Assembly (NCBI GenBank): GCA_016712505.1
Contig: JADJQY010000013.1
Coordinates: 248,001-312,000, forward strand
Origin: Candidatus Eiseniibacteriota bacterium
GTDB taxonomy: Bacteria; Eisenbacteria; RBG-16-71-46; CAIMUX01
Direction: 5' to 3'
Length of the DNA stretch: 64,000 nucleotides
The position numbers and the translations under genes were made by a program. Position 1 is the stretch's first letter. Every line of letters begins with the position of its first letter. The notes below the pieces were generated by a model. That model ran no database searches. It was not told where the DNA came from and saw nothing but the letters and a program-made list of their open reading frames with translations. Shown one piece after another: positions 42,864-51,404 of this stretch.

Positions 42864-44695
42864 ACCGGCTCTCCCACCCGGAACTGCAGATCGAACAGCG
42901 CGGCGTACACCCCGCCGCGCGCGAGGAGCTGGACGTGCGTCCCTTCCTCGATCAGGCGGCCGCGCTGCATGACCAGGATCCGATCGGCCGAAGTGATGGT
43001 CGAGAGCCGGTGGGCCACGATCACCGAAGTGCGTCCGTGCAGCAGCCGCTCGAGGCTCTCCTGGATCTTTCGTTCCGTGGCCGGGTCGATCGAGGAGGTG
43101 GCCTCGTCCAGGATGAGGAGATCCGGGTCGCGCACCAGCGCCCGGGCGAAGGAGACGATCTGCCGCTCGCCCATCGAGAGGTTCTGACCCCCTTCGGAAA
43201 GGGGGGTATCGAGCCCCTGGGGCAGGCGATCGAGCAGGCCGCGCTCTCCCAGCGCATCGAAGGCCCGCTCCAGATCGACTCGCGCGAGGTCCCGGCGGAA
43301 CACCTGCAGGTTCTCCGCCACGGTGCCGGGGAAGAGGTGGATATCCTGCAGCACCAGGCCGATCCGATCGCGCCAGGCCTTCTGGTCGAACGCCCGGAGA
43401 TCGACGCCATCGAGGGTGATCCGTCCGCTGGTCGGTTGATAGAAGCGGAGCAGCAGGTTGGTCAGGGTCGACTTTCCGCCTCCCGACGGGCCGACCAGCG
43501 CGATCCGCTCGCCGCGGCGGATCCGGAAGGAGACCGTCTCGATGGCGCGCACCGTCTTGGCCGCGTCCCCTTCCGGACTTCGATACTCGAAGCTGACCTC
43601 TTCGAGGGCGAGTTCCTTCCAGTTCCGTGGGATGGTGGTGCGAGCGTCGGCCTGGTCGATCACCTGGCTCTTCGACTCCAGCATGCCGAAGACGCGATCC
43701 GCACTGGCGAACGCCTTCTGCATGAAGTGAAGCTGTTCGGTGAACACCACGATGGGGAAGAAGAGCCGCCGGGTGTACTCGACGAAGAGCACGACCGTAC
43801 CCAGGGTCAGCGCGCCACCGAAGTTGCGCGCGAAGCCGAGATAGAGAATGAGCATCACCGCGAGCACCTCCGCGGTGAAGAAGAGGCTCCAGAAGCCGTA
43901 GTCGAGGAACTCCGACCGGGTCTCGGCGCGAAATCGGTCCCGTTGCACCTTGTCGAGCTTGTCCAGGGTCCAGCGCTGCCGGCCGTACACCTGCAGGATC
44001 GGAACCGCCTGAGCGTACTCGGTGACGAAGGTCGAGAGGCGGGAGTACAGGCCTCGGGTCTTTCCGTAGAGGGGCCGCATCCACCGCATGAAAAACAGGG
44101 CGGCGATGAAGAACGGGGTCACCAGCCCGAGCACCGCGAGCGTGATCGACGGGCTGGCGAAGAACATCACGGTGACCGTGCCGACCAGGAGGACGAGGCT
44201 CCGGACCAGCGCCAGGGTCACCTCGGAGAAGAGCACCTGCAAGCGTTCGGAGTCGCTCTCGACCCGCGCCAGCAGCCGTCCGGGCGGATTGTGATCGAAA
44301 AAATCGGCCGAGAGATCGAGCAGGTGCCGGAACATGTCCTGCTTGAGCTGGCGCACCAGGGAGAGCCCCATCCGGGCGGCCATGACCGACTGGAGATAGG
44401 TCGCGATCGCACCGACGCCGAGCAGACCGAGGTAGAGCCCGGCGGTCTGGACGATGGCGTCGAAGCGCCCGCTGCGACCCGATTCCGGGATGTCGTGGTC
44501 GATGAGCCGGCGGATGAGCAGGGGGCCGATCAGTTCCGCCCCGACCGCAGTCAGGATGAGCAGGATCGCGCCCGCGACGGTGCTGCGGTACGGACGCATC
44601 CGTGCCGCGAGGCGACGCAGTGACTCGGCGATCGGCAGTCTGCGGACCGACGACTCGTCGTCCGGGCCGATATCATCCCAATCCCAGAAGGGCAA
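42860..44695 (-). CDS. ABC exporter half-transporter with consensus Walker B (heterodimer partner B)
   Basis: A 611-residue partner of the downstream half-transporter. After six helices (TVAGAILLILTAVGAELIGPLLI first), Walker A is GPSGGGKST and Walker B is LLILDEATSSIDPATE with the catalytic Glu. The signature is the unusual NLSMGERQIVSFARA. In a heterodimer this divergent signature would face the degenerate Walker B of the other subunit, so only one ATP site is fully consensus. The start is at 44695, 66 bp before the IF-1 gene stop. Confidence 0.92.
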   Translation of the reverse strand: MPFWDWDDIGPDDESSVRRLPIAESLRRLAARMRPYRSTVAGAILLILTAVGAELIGPLLIRRLIDHDIPESGRSGRFDAIVQTAGLYLGLLGVGAIATYLQSVMAARMGLSLVRQLKQDMFRHLLDLSADFFDHNPPGRLLARVESDSERLQVLFSEVTLALVRSLVLLVGTVTVMFFASPSITLAVLGLVTPFFIAALFFMRWMRPLYGKTRGLYSRLSTFVTEYAQAVPILQVYGRQRWTLDKLDKVQRDRFRAETRSEFLDYGFWSLFFTAEVLAVMLILYLGFARNFGGALTLGTVVLFVEYTRRLFFPIVVFTEQLHFMQKAFASADRVFGMLESKSQVIDQADARTTIPRNWKELALEEVSFEYRSPEGDAAKTVRAIETVSFRIRRGERIALVGPSGGGKSTLTNLLLRFYQPTSGRITLDGVDLRAFDQKAWRDRIGLVLQDIHLFPGTVAENLQVFRRDLARVDLERAFDALGERGLLDRLPQGLDTPLSEGGQNLSMGERQIVSFARALVRDPDLLILDEATSSIDPATERKIQESLERLLHGRTSVIVAHRLSTITSADRILVMQRGRLIEEGTHVQLLARGGVYAALFDLQFRVGEPV

Positions 44696-44761
44696 TCCCT
44701 ACCTCCGCGGGGGGAGCCCCCCGCGGCATCTCGAAGCTCGGGATGAAAGGGGGGCTAACGG

Positions 44762-45058
44762 CTACTTGTAGCGATAGACGACGCGACCGCGGCTGAGGTC
44801 GTACGGCGATAGCTCGACCGTGACCTTGTCGCCGCGCAGGATGCGGATGAAATTCTTCCGCATCTTGCCGGAGATGTGCGCGAGCACGATGTGCCCGTTC
44901 TCCAGCTCGACCCTGAACATGGCGTTGGGCAGCGGTTCCACGACCGTGCCGGTGAACTCGAGTGCATCGGATTTGATCTCCCGCACCTCTTCTTCCGGCT
45001 TGGGCACCGGGCGCTTCGCCGGGGCCGGCCGGTAGGGTCCGGGTTTTCTCTTCGGCAT
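44762..45058 (-). CDS. infA: Translation initiation factor IF-1 with basic Pro-rich N-terminal extension
   Basis: A 98-residue S1/OB-fold protein. The last 70 residues match IF-1 (SDALEFTGTVVEPLPNAMFRVELENGHIVLAHISGKMRKN...ILRGDKVTVELSPYDLSRGRVVYRYK). IF-1 binds the A site of the 30S subunit and helps IF-2 and IF-3. The first 25 residues (MPKRKPGPYRPAPAKRPVP) are an extra basic, proline-rich tail; usual IF-1 is about 72 residues. It stands alone, not in the ribosomal protein operon, and may be a second copy. Start ATG 45058. Confidence 0.92.
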   Translation of the reverse strand: MPKRKPGPYRPAPAKRPVPKPEEEVREIKSDALEFTGTVVEPLPNAMFRVELENGHIVLAHISGKMRKNFIRILRGDKVTVELSPYDLSRGRVVYRYK

Positions 45059-45130
45059 CAGACCTCCTCCCGCGACACGCGGGCATGAATCGCGGGATAG
45101 TACGCGCCGTTCCGCGCCGCGGTCAAGGAG

Positions 45131-46171
45131 ATGGGGGCCGGCGGGACGCGCCGCAGGGGAGAGTGCAGAGGCCATCGACCGCTTTTGACTCCCCCCGGTC
45201 GATCCGATAGGCTCCGGCTCCGTGCCCCCTTTGAATCGAAATCCGCGCGCCCGGTCTGGCCGGGGTCCGTCGCCCATTCCCCGCTGCGCTGCTGCCCCAG
45301 GCTGCTGCCCCGGCTGCTGCCCCTGGGGCTGGCGCTGGCGCTGGCGGTCTTCGGCTTGGGCTGCGGCACGACCCGGAAGATCGCTGTGGGCTCGATGCTG
45401 CCGATTCTCCAGGAGTCGGTCGTCGCCACCTATCGAGATCACGACCTGGTGACGGTCGAGGCGGGGATCCCGGCCAACCTGCTCCTGCTCCGCGGCCTCT
45501 GTGAAACCGAGCGAGGGAACGCCCGCCTCCACGCCCTGGCCGGACAGCTCTACTTCTCCTTTGCCTACGGATTCGTGGAGGACACCGACCGTGAACGCGC
45601 CGCCGGTCTCTATGCCGAGGGGCTTCGACTCGGTCGACAGGGTTTGAGCGGCAAACCGTGGTTCGTCACCGAGGGGCCGCTCGAAGAGCTGACGCCGCGG
45701 CTGCAGGAGATCGATCGCGACGACGTGCCGCTGCTCTTCTGGACGATTGCCAACTGGTCAGGGTGGATCAATCTCCGACTCGACGATCCGGCGGCCGTGG
45801 CCCAACTCGGGATGGTGGAGGCGTATCTGGGGCGCGTGCTCGAACTCGAACCGGACTACTTTCTCGGCATGGCCCATGTGATGCTGGGAGCGATGCAGTG
45901 CTTTCGCCCGGTGATGTTCGGAGGAAAACCGGAGGAAGGGCGCGCCCACATCGAGGAGGCGCAGCGCATCTCGGGGAACCGGATGCTCCTCTACCACGTA
46001 TTCTTTGCGCAGTACTACTGCCGCCAGACCCTCGACGAGGATGGTTTCACCCGGTCCTTGGAGCGTGTACGAAACGCGCCGGACGATCTGCTGCCCGAGT
46101 ATCGGTTGTTTAACGAGGTCGCCAAACGGAAGGCGGCCCTACTGATGGAGCAAAAGGATGACCTGTTCTAG
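45131..46171 (+). CDS. TRAP transporter TatT-type lipoprotein (T component)
   Basis: A predicted 346-residue lipoprotein of the TRAP-T/TatT family, all-helical TPR-like proteins that partner TRAP substrate-binding proteins in the periplasm. A hydrophobic signal ends in VFGLGCGTTRK, whose Cys is the likely lipidated residue although the box is not canonical. Typical blocks are LLLLRGLCETERGNARLHALAGQLYFSFAYGFVEDTD, ELTPRLQEIDRDDVPLLFWTIANWSGWINL and EPDYFLGMAHVMLGAMQC. The start is uncertain: ATG 45131 abuts its aaggag, and TTG 45185 would give a more normal signal. It overlaps the next gene by 14 bp. Confidence 0.85.
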   Translation: MGAGGTRRRGECRGHRPLLTPPGRSDRLRLRAPFESKSARPVWPGSVAHSPLRCCPRLLPRLLPLGLALALAVFGLGCGTTRKIAVGSMLPILQESVVATYRDHDLVTVEAGIPANLLLLRGLCETERGNARLHALAGQLYFSFAYGFVEDTDRERAAGLYAEGLRLGRQGLSGKPWFVTEGPLEELTPRLQEIDRDDVPLLFWTIANWSGWINLRLDDPAAVAQLGMVEAYLGRVLELEPDYFLGMAHVMLGAMQCFRPVMFGGKPEEGRAHIEEAQRISGNRMLLYHVFFAQYYCRQTLDEDGFTRSLERVRNAPDDLLPEYRLFNEVAKRKAALLMEQKDDLF

Positions 46172-47261
46172 TCCCCGCCGTGTCCTCCTGCGCGTGGTGC
46201 TCGCCGCCCTGACCCTGGGGGTCACCCTGGCCGGCGCTTCGGGTCCGACGGCCCTGTTCGGCGCCGCAGCCGCGGCGGCCGCGCCCCCGCCCGCCAAGGC
46301 AAACTACGAGATCAAGATCGCGACGCTCGCCCCCGAAGGCTCGACCTGGATGAAGATCATGGACGAACTCGACACGGCAATCCGGACCGAGACCCAGAAC
46401 GCGGTCGGCCTGAAGTTCTACCCGGGCGGAATTCAGGGGGGCGAGGATGTCGTCCTGCGGAAGATCCGCACCGGGCAGCTGCACGGCGCGGGGTTTACCG
46501 GGGTCGGGCTCGGTGAGATCGCCCCGAGTCTCCGCGTCATGGAACTGCCCTTCCTCTTCGAGAACGAGGACGAGGTGCTGGCCGTGCATGCCCGGATGGA
46601 TCCGATCTTCGAGCAGAAGATCAATCAGGGGGGCTATACGCTCCTGGGATGGGCCGAGGTTGGCTTCATCTACCTCTACAGCCGGGAGCCGTTGGCCACG
46701 ACCGAACAGCTCCGCTCGACCAAGATCTGGCTGTGGCAGGGGGACCCGGTGGCCGAAGCGCTGCTCAAGACCGCGGGGGTCTCACCCGTCCCCCTCGACG
46801 TCACCGACGTGATGACCTCGCTTCAGACCGGACTGATCTCGGCGGTCTACGTCTCACCGCTGGCCTGCATCGCCCTCCAGTGGTTCACCCGGGTCAAGCA
46901 TGTGACCGACCTGCCGCTCACCCACGGGCTCGGCGCGGTCGTGGTGACCAACGAAGCCTGGGCGAAGGTGCCGGCGCAGCACCAGGCGAAGGTGCGCGAG
47001 CTCTGCCGCGGCTACTTCGACAAGCTCCGGCTCGCCACCGTGGCCGACAACGAAAGGTCGACCGACGTGATCGCTCAGGCCGGCGTGCAGACCGTGACCC
47101 TCACCCCGGATCAGGCCCGTTCGTTCAAGGCACTCGGCGCCCAGGTGCAGCAGGCCCTGGTCGGCAAGCTGTTCGACCAGGCGCTGCTCGATCAGGTGAA
47201 GGCGGAGCTGTCGACCGCGCGCGCCGCGCAGGGCAAGCCGACCTCCGGCTCGCAGAAGTAG
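46158..47261 (+). CDS. dctP: TRAP transporter substrate-binding protein DctP
   Basis: A 367-residue periplasmic binding protein. A signal peptide (RVVLAALTLGVTLAGASG) and an Ala/Pro linker precede the DctP fold: YEIKIATLAPEGSTWMKIMDEL, VGLKFYPGGIQGGEDVVLRKIRTGQLHGAGFTG, FENEDEVLAV, LLGWAEVGFIYLYSREPL and TDVMTSLQTGLISAVYVSPLACIALQWF. DctP proteins bind organic acids or other solutes for Na+-driven TRAP permeases. The permease genes dctQ and dctM are not next to it; only the T component and a secreted unknown are. Start ATG 46158 follows ggagcaaaagg. Confidence 0.9.
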   Translation: MTCSSPRRVLLRVVLAALTLGVTLAGASGPTALFGAAAAAAAPPPAKANYEIKIATLAPEGSTWMKIMDELDTAIRTETQNAVGLKFYPGGIQGGEDVVLRKIRTGQLHGAGFTGVGLGEIAPSLRVMELPFLFENEDEVLAVHARMDPIFEQKINQGGYTLLGWAEVGFIYLYSREPLATTEQLRSTKIWLWQGDPVAEALLKTAGVSPVPLDVTDVMTSLQTGLISAVYVSPLACIALQWFTRVKHVTDLPLTHGLGAVVVTNEAWAKVPAQHQAKVRELCRGYFDKLRLATVADNERSTDVIAQAGVQTVTLTPDQARSFKALGAQVQQALVGKLFDQALLDQVKAELSTARAAQGKPTSGSQK

Positions 47262-47272
47262 CCGCGGCCCCG

Positions 47273-48358
47273 ATGTTTTTCCCTCGGTTCACGCGCGGAG
47301 GCCGTCGTCCGGCGGCCCGTTCGATGCTGGCGCTCGCGCTGCTCGGGATCGGCCTCCTGCACCCCTCGGCTGCTCCGGGCGAGACGAAGCCGGGCGGCTC
47401 GGGCATCCCGATCTGTCTCGGGAATGGCGGCCTGCCCGAGCTACCGCTGACCGCGACGATCACCGATTCCGTTGGGCAGGCGCTTTCGCGACACAACCAT
47501 CGGGTGGTCGCGCGAACCGACAGCCTCTACCGGGCCGGGCGATTCGGACGTCCGGGGAGCGACGAGGCGAAGAAGCGTGCCTTGATCCACTTCCAACTCC
47601 GAAGCTGGAGTGGCTTTCGCTACACGGCCGACTTTGCCAATCAGACACGGCAGGTGTTGGTGGCGGCGGATGACGCCCCGCTGGCCCCGTTCTCCGCCGA
47701 CTACGCGAACGTGGCGGTCTACCCGCTGCGGTTCATCGACCAGGTGCGGATTGGCCGCGGCGGCTTCTGCATCAACTACGCGATTCCGGACGCCTACGAC
47801 GAGCAGATCCTGGATGGCGGGGTGACCGTCCGGATTCGACGGATGGATCTAGAGCTCGACCACCAGGGGGTGCGGCCGGTGATCAACCGCGAGCAACCCA
47901 CGTCGGAACACAGTACGGTCGAGCTGCTCTATGAGGCCTGCTTTGCCGGTCGGGTCACCGAGGAGCGGGTAGTCGACCGGGGCGACACGTTGCTGTTCCT
48001 TTCGATCGACAACATCGAAGGGGCGCACGTGAGGAAGTTCGGGACCCATCGATTGGGAGCGATCACCGAGTGGCGCAGCCTGGTTCGGGGGGATGACGAT
48101 CCGGCGAACCCGCGGATCGGCGCGGCCGCCTACTTCCCCGAGATTCACCTCGAGATGCCGTTCTTCCTTCCCGACCTCGGGCTTGACGACCTCCGGGCTT
48201 ACGACTACCCGCTTCCGGTGATGGAGACTTCCTGGTACCGCTCTCCTCCGAGCAGCCTGCCGGAGTGGCTCAAGGTCGACCCCAGCGGCACGATCAAGAA
48301 CTGGAAACTGCACGGGCCGCGCCCCAAGGCCCTGACCGAGCGGTACCCGGATCTGTGA
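47273..48358 (+). CDS. Secreted protein of unknown function in the TRAP T/P cluster
   Basis: A 361-residue protein with a signal peptide (SMLALALLGIGLLHPSAAPG). The mature part is beta-rich: GFRYTADFANQTRQVLVAAD, VAVYPLRFIDQVRIGRGGFCINYAIPDAYDEQILDGG, VTVRIRRMDLELDHQGVRPV and RVVDRGDTLLFLSIDNIEGAHVRKF. I do not recognise the family and see no catalytic motif. It starts 11 bp after dctP and is probably in the same operon, so it could be a periplasmic accessory of that system, which is inference only. The frame is open upstream of ATG 47273 only as an antisense-like extension over dctP. Confidence 0.7.
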   Translation: MFFPRFTRGGRRPAARSMLALALLGIGLLHPSAAPGETKPGGSGIPICLGNGGLPELPLTATITDSVGQALSRHNHRVVARTDSLYRAGRFGRPGSDEAKKRALIHFQLRSWSGFRYTADFANQTRQVLVAADDAPLAPFSADYANVAVYPLRFIDQVRIGRGGFCINYAIPDAYDEQILDGGVTVRIRRMDLELDHQGVRPVINREQPTSEHSTVELLYEACFAGRVTEERVVDRGDTLLFLSIDNIEGAHVRKFGTHRLGAITEWRSLVRGDDDPANPRIGAAAYFPEIHLEMPFFLPDLGLDDLRAYDYPLPVMETSWYRSPPSSLPEWLKVDPSGTIKNWKLHGPRPKALTERYPDL

Positions 48359-48446
48359 TCGGCCTCCCTGCGCCCCGCAGCGCACGCCGCCTCGCTCGGT
48401 GTGACGCGCTGCGACTCCCTGACACCTCCGCGGCCGGAGAAACCGT

Positions 48447-49646
48447 ATGCGGGTGATCGATCGTCGGCGTCTGGAGGCGCGGCTGCGTGATCCGTCCCTG
48501 GTTCTGGTCGACGTGCTTCCCGCGGTTTCGTGGTCGGAGGCTCACATCCCCGGCGCGCTCTCACTGCCGGTGGAGGACATCCCTCGCCGTGCCTCCGCGG
48601 TTCTTCCCGACCGCAGGGGTGAAATCGTGGTCTACTGCGGCGGGCCCACCTGACCCCTCTCCGCGCAGGCGGTCGGCCTGCTCTCCGATCTCGGCTATAC
48701 CAACGTCTGGGAGTACACCGGGGGCCTGGCGGAGTGGCGTGACGCCGGTCTGCCACTCGTCGCGGGGGGCTCTGGAGCGGCGTCCTCGCTCCGTTCCGGG
48801 CGGGCGGCGCGTGGCGTGACGTTTGCTCGGGGGGCGGACTCCTCCCGCGCCTTGCGCGGCGCCCGGGCCTTCGTCCACCTGCTGGGTGATGCGAGCTACC
48901 GGCGGTTGCTCTTGCTCTGGCTAAGTGTCGTTTTCGGCTCCGCTTTGCTCTATTTTCTGGGCGCTGTGCTGGGACAGCCTGGCCTGCGCGAGCAGGGGAG
49001 TCCGGTTGGCGGTGGTTTCGACGGAGCGCTGACTGCGATCTACTTCAGCTTCGTCACCGCCACCTCGATCGGTTTCGGAGATGTCGTCCCGGTCGGTCCG
49101 ATGCGGCTGGTGGCGGTGCTCGAAGGGGCGGCGGGGCTCTTGGTGTTCGGCATCGTGGTTTCGAAGCTGGTCTCCGGTCGCCAGGAGCTGCTGACCGAGC
49201 AGATCCACCGCACCACCTTCGAGGAACGACTCGGCCGCCTCCGGACCAATCTCCATCTGGTCCTCTCGGAACTGCAGGCCATGGGGCTCGAGGACGCCTG
49301 GCGGGCGAGCAACCACGAACAGCTCACCCGTCGGATGGAGAGCGCGGCCATGGTCTTCTCGGGAGAACTCCACGCCATCCACGATCTGCTCTACCGCCCG
49401 GATCAGGTACCGGACGAGATCGAGATGGAGGCACTGCTGGCCAATCTCGCCGCCTGCATGCGGGAGATGAGTGACCTGGTCCATCGGTCGCCCGAGAACA
49501 TGCAAGGCTTCACGCTTCGGGCCAGCCTCACCACCATTCGCCGACAGGCAGGCGAGATCTGCGGCAACTGCGTCCCCCGCGAGTATGCTCCCGAGCTCAA
49601 GACCTGGATGGACCAGATCCAGGATCTTTCTCACCGGCTCGGGTAG
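48447..49646 (+). CDS. Selenocysteine-containing rhodanese domain fused to a two-helix potassium-channel pore (in-frame TGA at 48651-48653)
   Basis: One frame of 400 codons with a single TGA at codon 69. Residues 1-105 are a rhodanese: DVLPAVSWSEAHIPGALSLPVEDIP, the active-site loop EIVVYCGGPT-U-PLSAQAVGLL, then LGYTNVWEYTGGLAEWRDAGLPLV. In relatives from memory the loop reads YCxGPxC, so Sec would replace that second Cys; the first Cys (C64) is kept. After a linker come TM1 (about 153-176, LLLLWLSVVFGSALLYFLG), a pore with K+-filter-like TSIGFGD (206-212), TM2 (about 220-240) and a 160-residue helical cytosolic domain holding CGNC (372-375). The rhodanese C-terminal half after the TGA is fully conserved and in frame, arguing against decay. 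GTG 48816 could start a channel-only form but has no ribosome site. ATG 48447 follows ggaga. Confidence 0.75.
48665..48681 (+). promoter_or_regulatory. Candidate bacterial SECIS element
   Basis: Six base pairs (gcaggc 48665-48670 with gcctgc 48676-48681) close a loop GGUCG (48671-48675). The loop begins 17 nt after the in-frame TGA. Bacterial SECIS elements lie within the coding sequence just after UGA, with an apical loop carrying G and U; E. coli fdhF has GGUC about 18 nt after UGA (recalled, not looked up). The match in loop and spacing supports Sec insertion. Confidence 0.65.
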
Positions 49647-49799
49647 GGCAGAGGCGCGGCGGATCGCTGCCGGGGGCTAAAGGCGCACGGTTCGACCGTG
49701 GTATGAAGAGAGCGCCCGATCCCTGGACCACCGGCGTGGCATTCGGGGACGGTGCCGAGCGACTCCCGGATCCTCAAGTGACACGGAAAGGAGAGCATC

Positions 49800-50267
49800 A
49801 TGACCGCACAAGACCTGGTTCAGATGTACAGCTTCAGCCGGATGGCACTCGGCATGAACCTCGAAGGCCTGAACCACGCCGACAGTCTGGTCTCCCCGCA
49901 ACCCGGCGGCAACTGCGCCAATTCGCTGCTCGGGCACATGATCGCCTCCCGGGAGCAGCTCTATCTCGCGGTCGGCGCGCCGCGGATGTGGAGCGAGGCC
50001 GAGACCGCGGTCTACGATCGCGGGACCGTCGGCCACTCCAGCCGGCCCGAGTTCCTTCCCTGGGATGAACTGCTCCGCGAACTGGATCGTTCTCAGTCCA
50101 CACTGTTATCGGTCCTCGGGGCGGTCGATCAGACCATCCTCGACCGGGCCACGGAACGCGGCACGATCGGCAGCCGGGTGGTGTTCTTGAACTTCCACGA
50201 GGCGTATCACATCGGGCAGGTCGGACTGGTTCGGCGACTGATCGGCAAGGAAGGCGCCATCCAGTGA
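49800..50267 (+). CDS. DinB-superfamily protein
   Basis: A 155-residue four-helix protein starting at ATG 49800 behind ggagagcatc. The metal-type histidines are in SLLGHMIASREQLYLAV and NFHEAYHIGQVGLVRRLIG, the common DinB layout. Function is unknown for this subgroup; relatives are thiol transferases or damage-linked proteins. It sits between the rhodanese-channel gene and a DUF72 gene on the same strand. The 153-bp gap before it shows no structure I can name. Confidence 0.8.
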   Translation: MTAQDLVQMYSFSRMALGMNLEGLNHADSLVSPQPGGNCANSLLGHMIASREQLYLAVGAPRMWSEAETAVYDRGTVGHSSRPEFLPWDELLRELDRSQSTLLSVLGAVDQTILDRATERGTIGSRVVFLNFHEAYHIGQVGLVRRLIGKEGAIQ

Positions 50268-50322
50268 GGCGGTTGGCGGTCGAACCGGCTGGTTTCGACC
50301 GCCGCGTGGTCTATCATGGCGC

Positions 50323-51207
50323 ATGATCTGGATCGGGACCTCGGGCTACAGCTTTCGCGACTGGGTGGGGACCCTCTATCCCGCGGGTACCCGACAGTCC
50401 GACATGCTCGCGCACTACGTCGGCCACTTTCCCGCGATCGAGATCAACGCGAGCTACTATCGTCTGCCGACCGCCGCGACCTTTGCCCGTATGGCCGAGC
50501 GGACTCCGCCGCGCTACCGCTTCGTGGTCAAGTTGCAGAAGGAATTGACCCACGAAGGAGCAACCGGGCGGTCCGGCGCGGGAGTCGAACGATCCCCCGG
50601 TCGGGACCTGGAGAGCCGCGCTGAGGCGACGGTGAACGCTCCGGCGGGGGAGGTCGCCGCGCAGTGCCGCGCGTTTCTGCAGGCGATCGAACCGCTGGAG
50701 TCGAGCGGCCGCTTTCACGGCGCGCTGGCCCAGTTTCCCTGGGGATTTCGGTGCACCCGGCAAAACCTCGATCATCTGCGCCGCCTGCGCGAGGGTTACC
50801 CGGTGCTTCCGTTGTTCGTCGAGTTTCGACACGAGTCGTGGGCCCGCCCGGAGACGCTCCGCTTCCTGCGCGATATGTCGGCCGGCTTCGTCGCGGTTGA
50901 CGAGCCGCGGCTCAAGGGCTTGTTTCCTCCCTGGACCGAGACGGTGGGCGAGATCGGCTATGTTCGTTTTCACGGTCGGAATGCCGGAGCCTGGTGGGGG
51001 GGCGACAACGCCGGACGGTACGACTACCTCTACTCCGAAGCCGAACTCGAGGAATGGGCGGGGAAGATCAAGGAGATGTCGGCGCGGACCCGGGAGATGT
51101 TCGTGTTCTTCAACAACTGTCACGGCGGCAAGGCGGCGCAGAACGCGAAGCGGATGGGCGCGCTGCTCGGCCTCCCGCCCTTTATCGAGCCGGGCGGCCC
51201 CGCGTGA
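50323..51207 (+). CDS. DUF72 (YecE-like) protein
   Basis: A 294-residue TIM-barrel-like DUF72 protein: MIWIGTSGYSFRDWVGTLYP, HFPAIEINASYYRLPTAATFARMAERTPPRYRFVVKLQKELTH, AQFPWGFRCT, VEFRHESW, and YVRFHGRN near the end with FFNNCHGGKAAQNAKRM. The conserved Ser/Tyr, Glu-His and HGR residues suggest an enzyme, but no reaction is established for the family. A Gly/Ser/Arg-rich insertion (GATGRSGAGVERSPGRDLES) is unusual. Its stop overlaps the next small gene as GTGA. Confidence 0.88.
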   Translation: MIWIGTSGYSFRDWVGTLYPAGTRQSDMLAHYVGHFPAIEINASYYRLPTAATFARMAERTPPRYRFVVKLQKELTHEGATGRSGAGVERSPGRDLESRAEATVNAPAGEVAAQCRAFLQAIEPLESSGRFHGALAQFPWGFRCTRQNLDHLRRLREGYPVLPLFVEFRHESWARPETLRFLRDMSAGFVAVDEPRLKGLFPPWTETVGEIGYVRFHGRNAGAWWGGDNAGRYDYLYSEAELEEWAGKIKEMSARTREMFVFFNNCHGGKAAQNAKRMGALLGLPPFIEPGGPA

Positions 51208-51404
51208 TCCGGTTCGATCCCCGGGTGGGACTCTGCGTCGAGTGCCGGCACTCTCGCCGCGTCGACAGCGCGAAGGGGTCGACCTTCTGGATGTGCGGGC
51301 TCGCCGCGACCGACCCGCGCTTCCGTAAGTATCCCGTGCTCCCGGTGATCCGCTGTAGCGGGCACCAACCCTCGGATCCCGTCGATCGGTCGGGACAACC
51401 ATGA
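51204..51404 (+). CDS. Small Cys-containing protein, conserved-looking
   Basis: A 66-residue protein from GTG 51204 (MIRFDPRVGLCVECRHSRRV, then STFWMCGLAATDPRFRKYPVLPVIRCSGHQP). Cys residues occur as CxxC (11, 14), then Cys at about 31 and 50, a pattern that could bind one metal ion such as zinc. Its start overlaps the DUF72 stop (GTGA) and its stop overlaps the EamA start (ATGA), so the three genes are translationally coupled. I recognise no named family. Confidence 0.7.
   Translation: MIRFDPRVGLCVECRHSRRVDSAKGSTFWMCGLAATDPRFRKYPVLPVIRCSGHQPSDPVDRSGQP

Noticed and set aside
42864..44084. Long extension of the first ABC transporter frame
   Set aside because: It is a GC-rich shadow of the second ABC transporter in another frame; the ATGA overlap at 42860-42863 gives the real start.
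48816..49646. Independent channel gene starting at GTG 48816
   Set aside because: No ribosome site precedes it, and the rhodanese C-terminal half lies in the same frame between the TGA and this GTG, so a single fused gene explains the sequence better. It stays possible as an alternative product.
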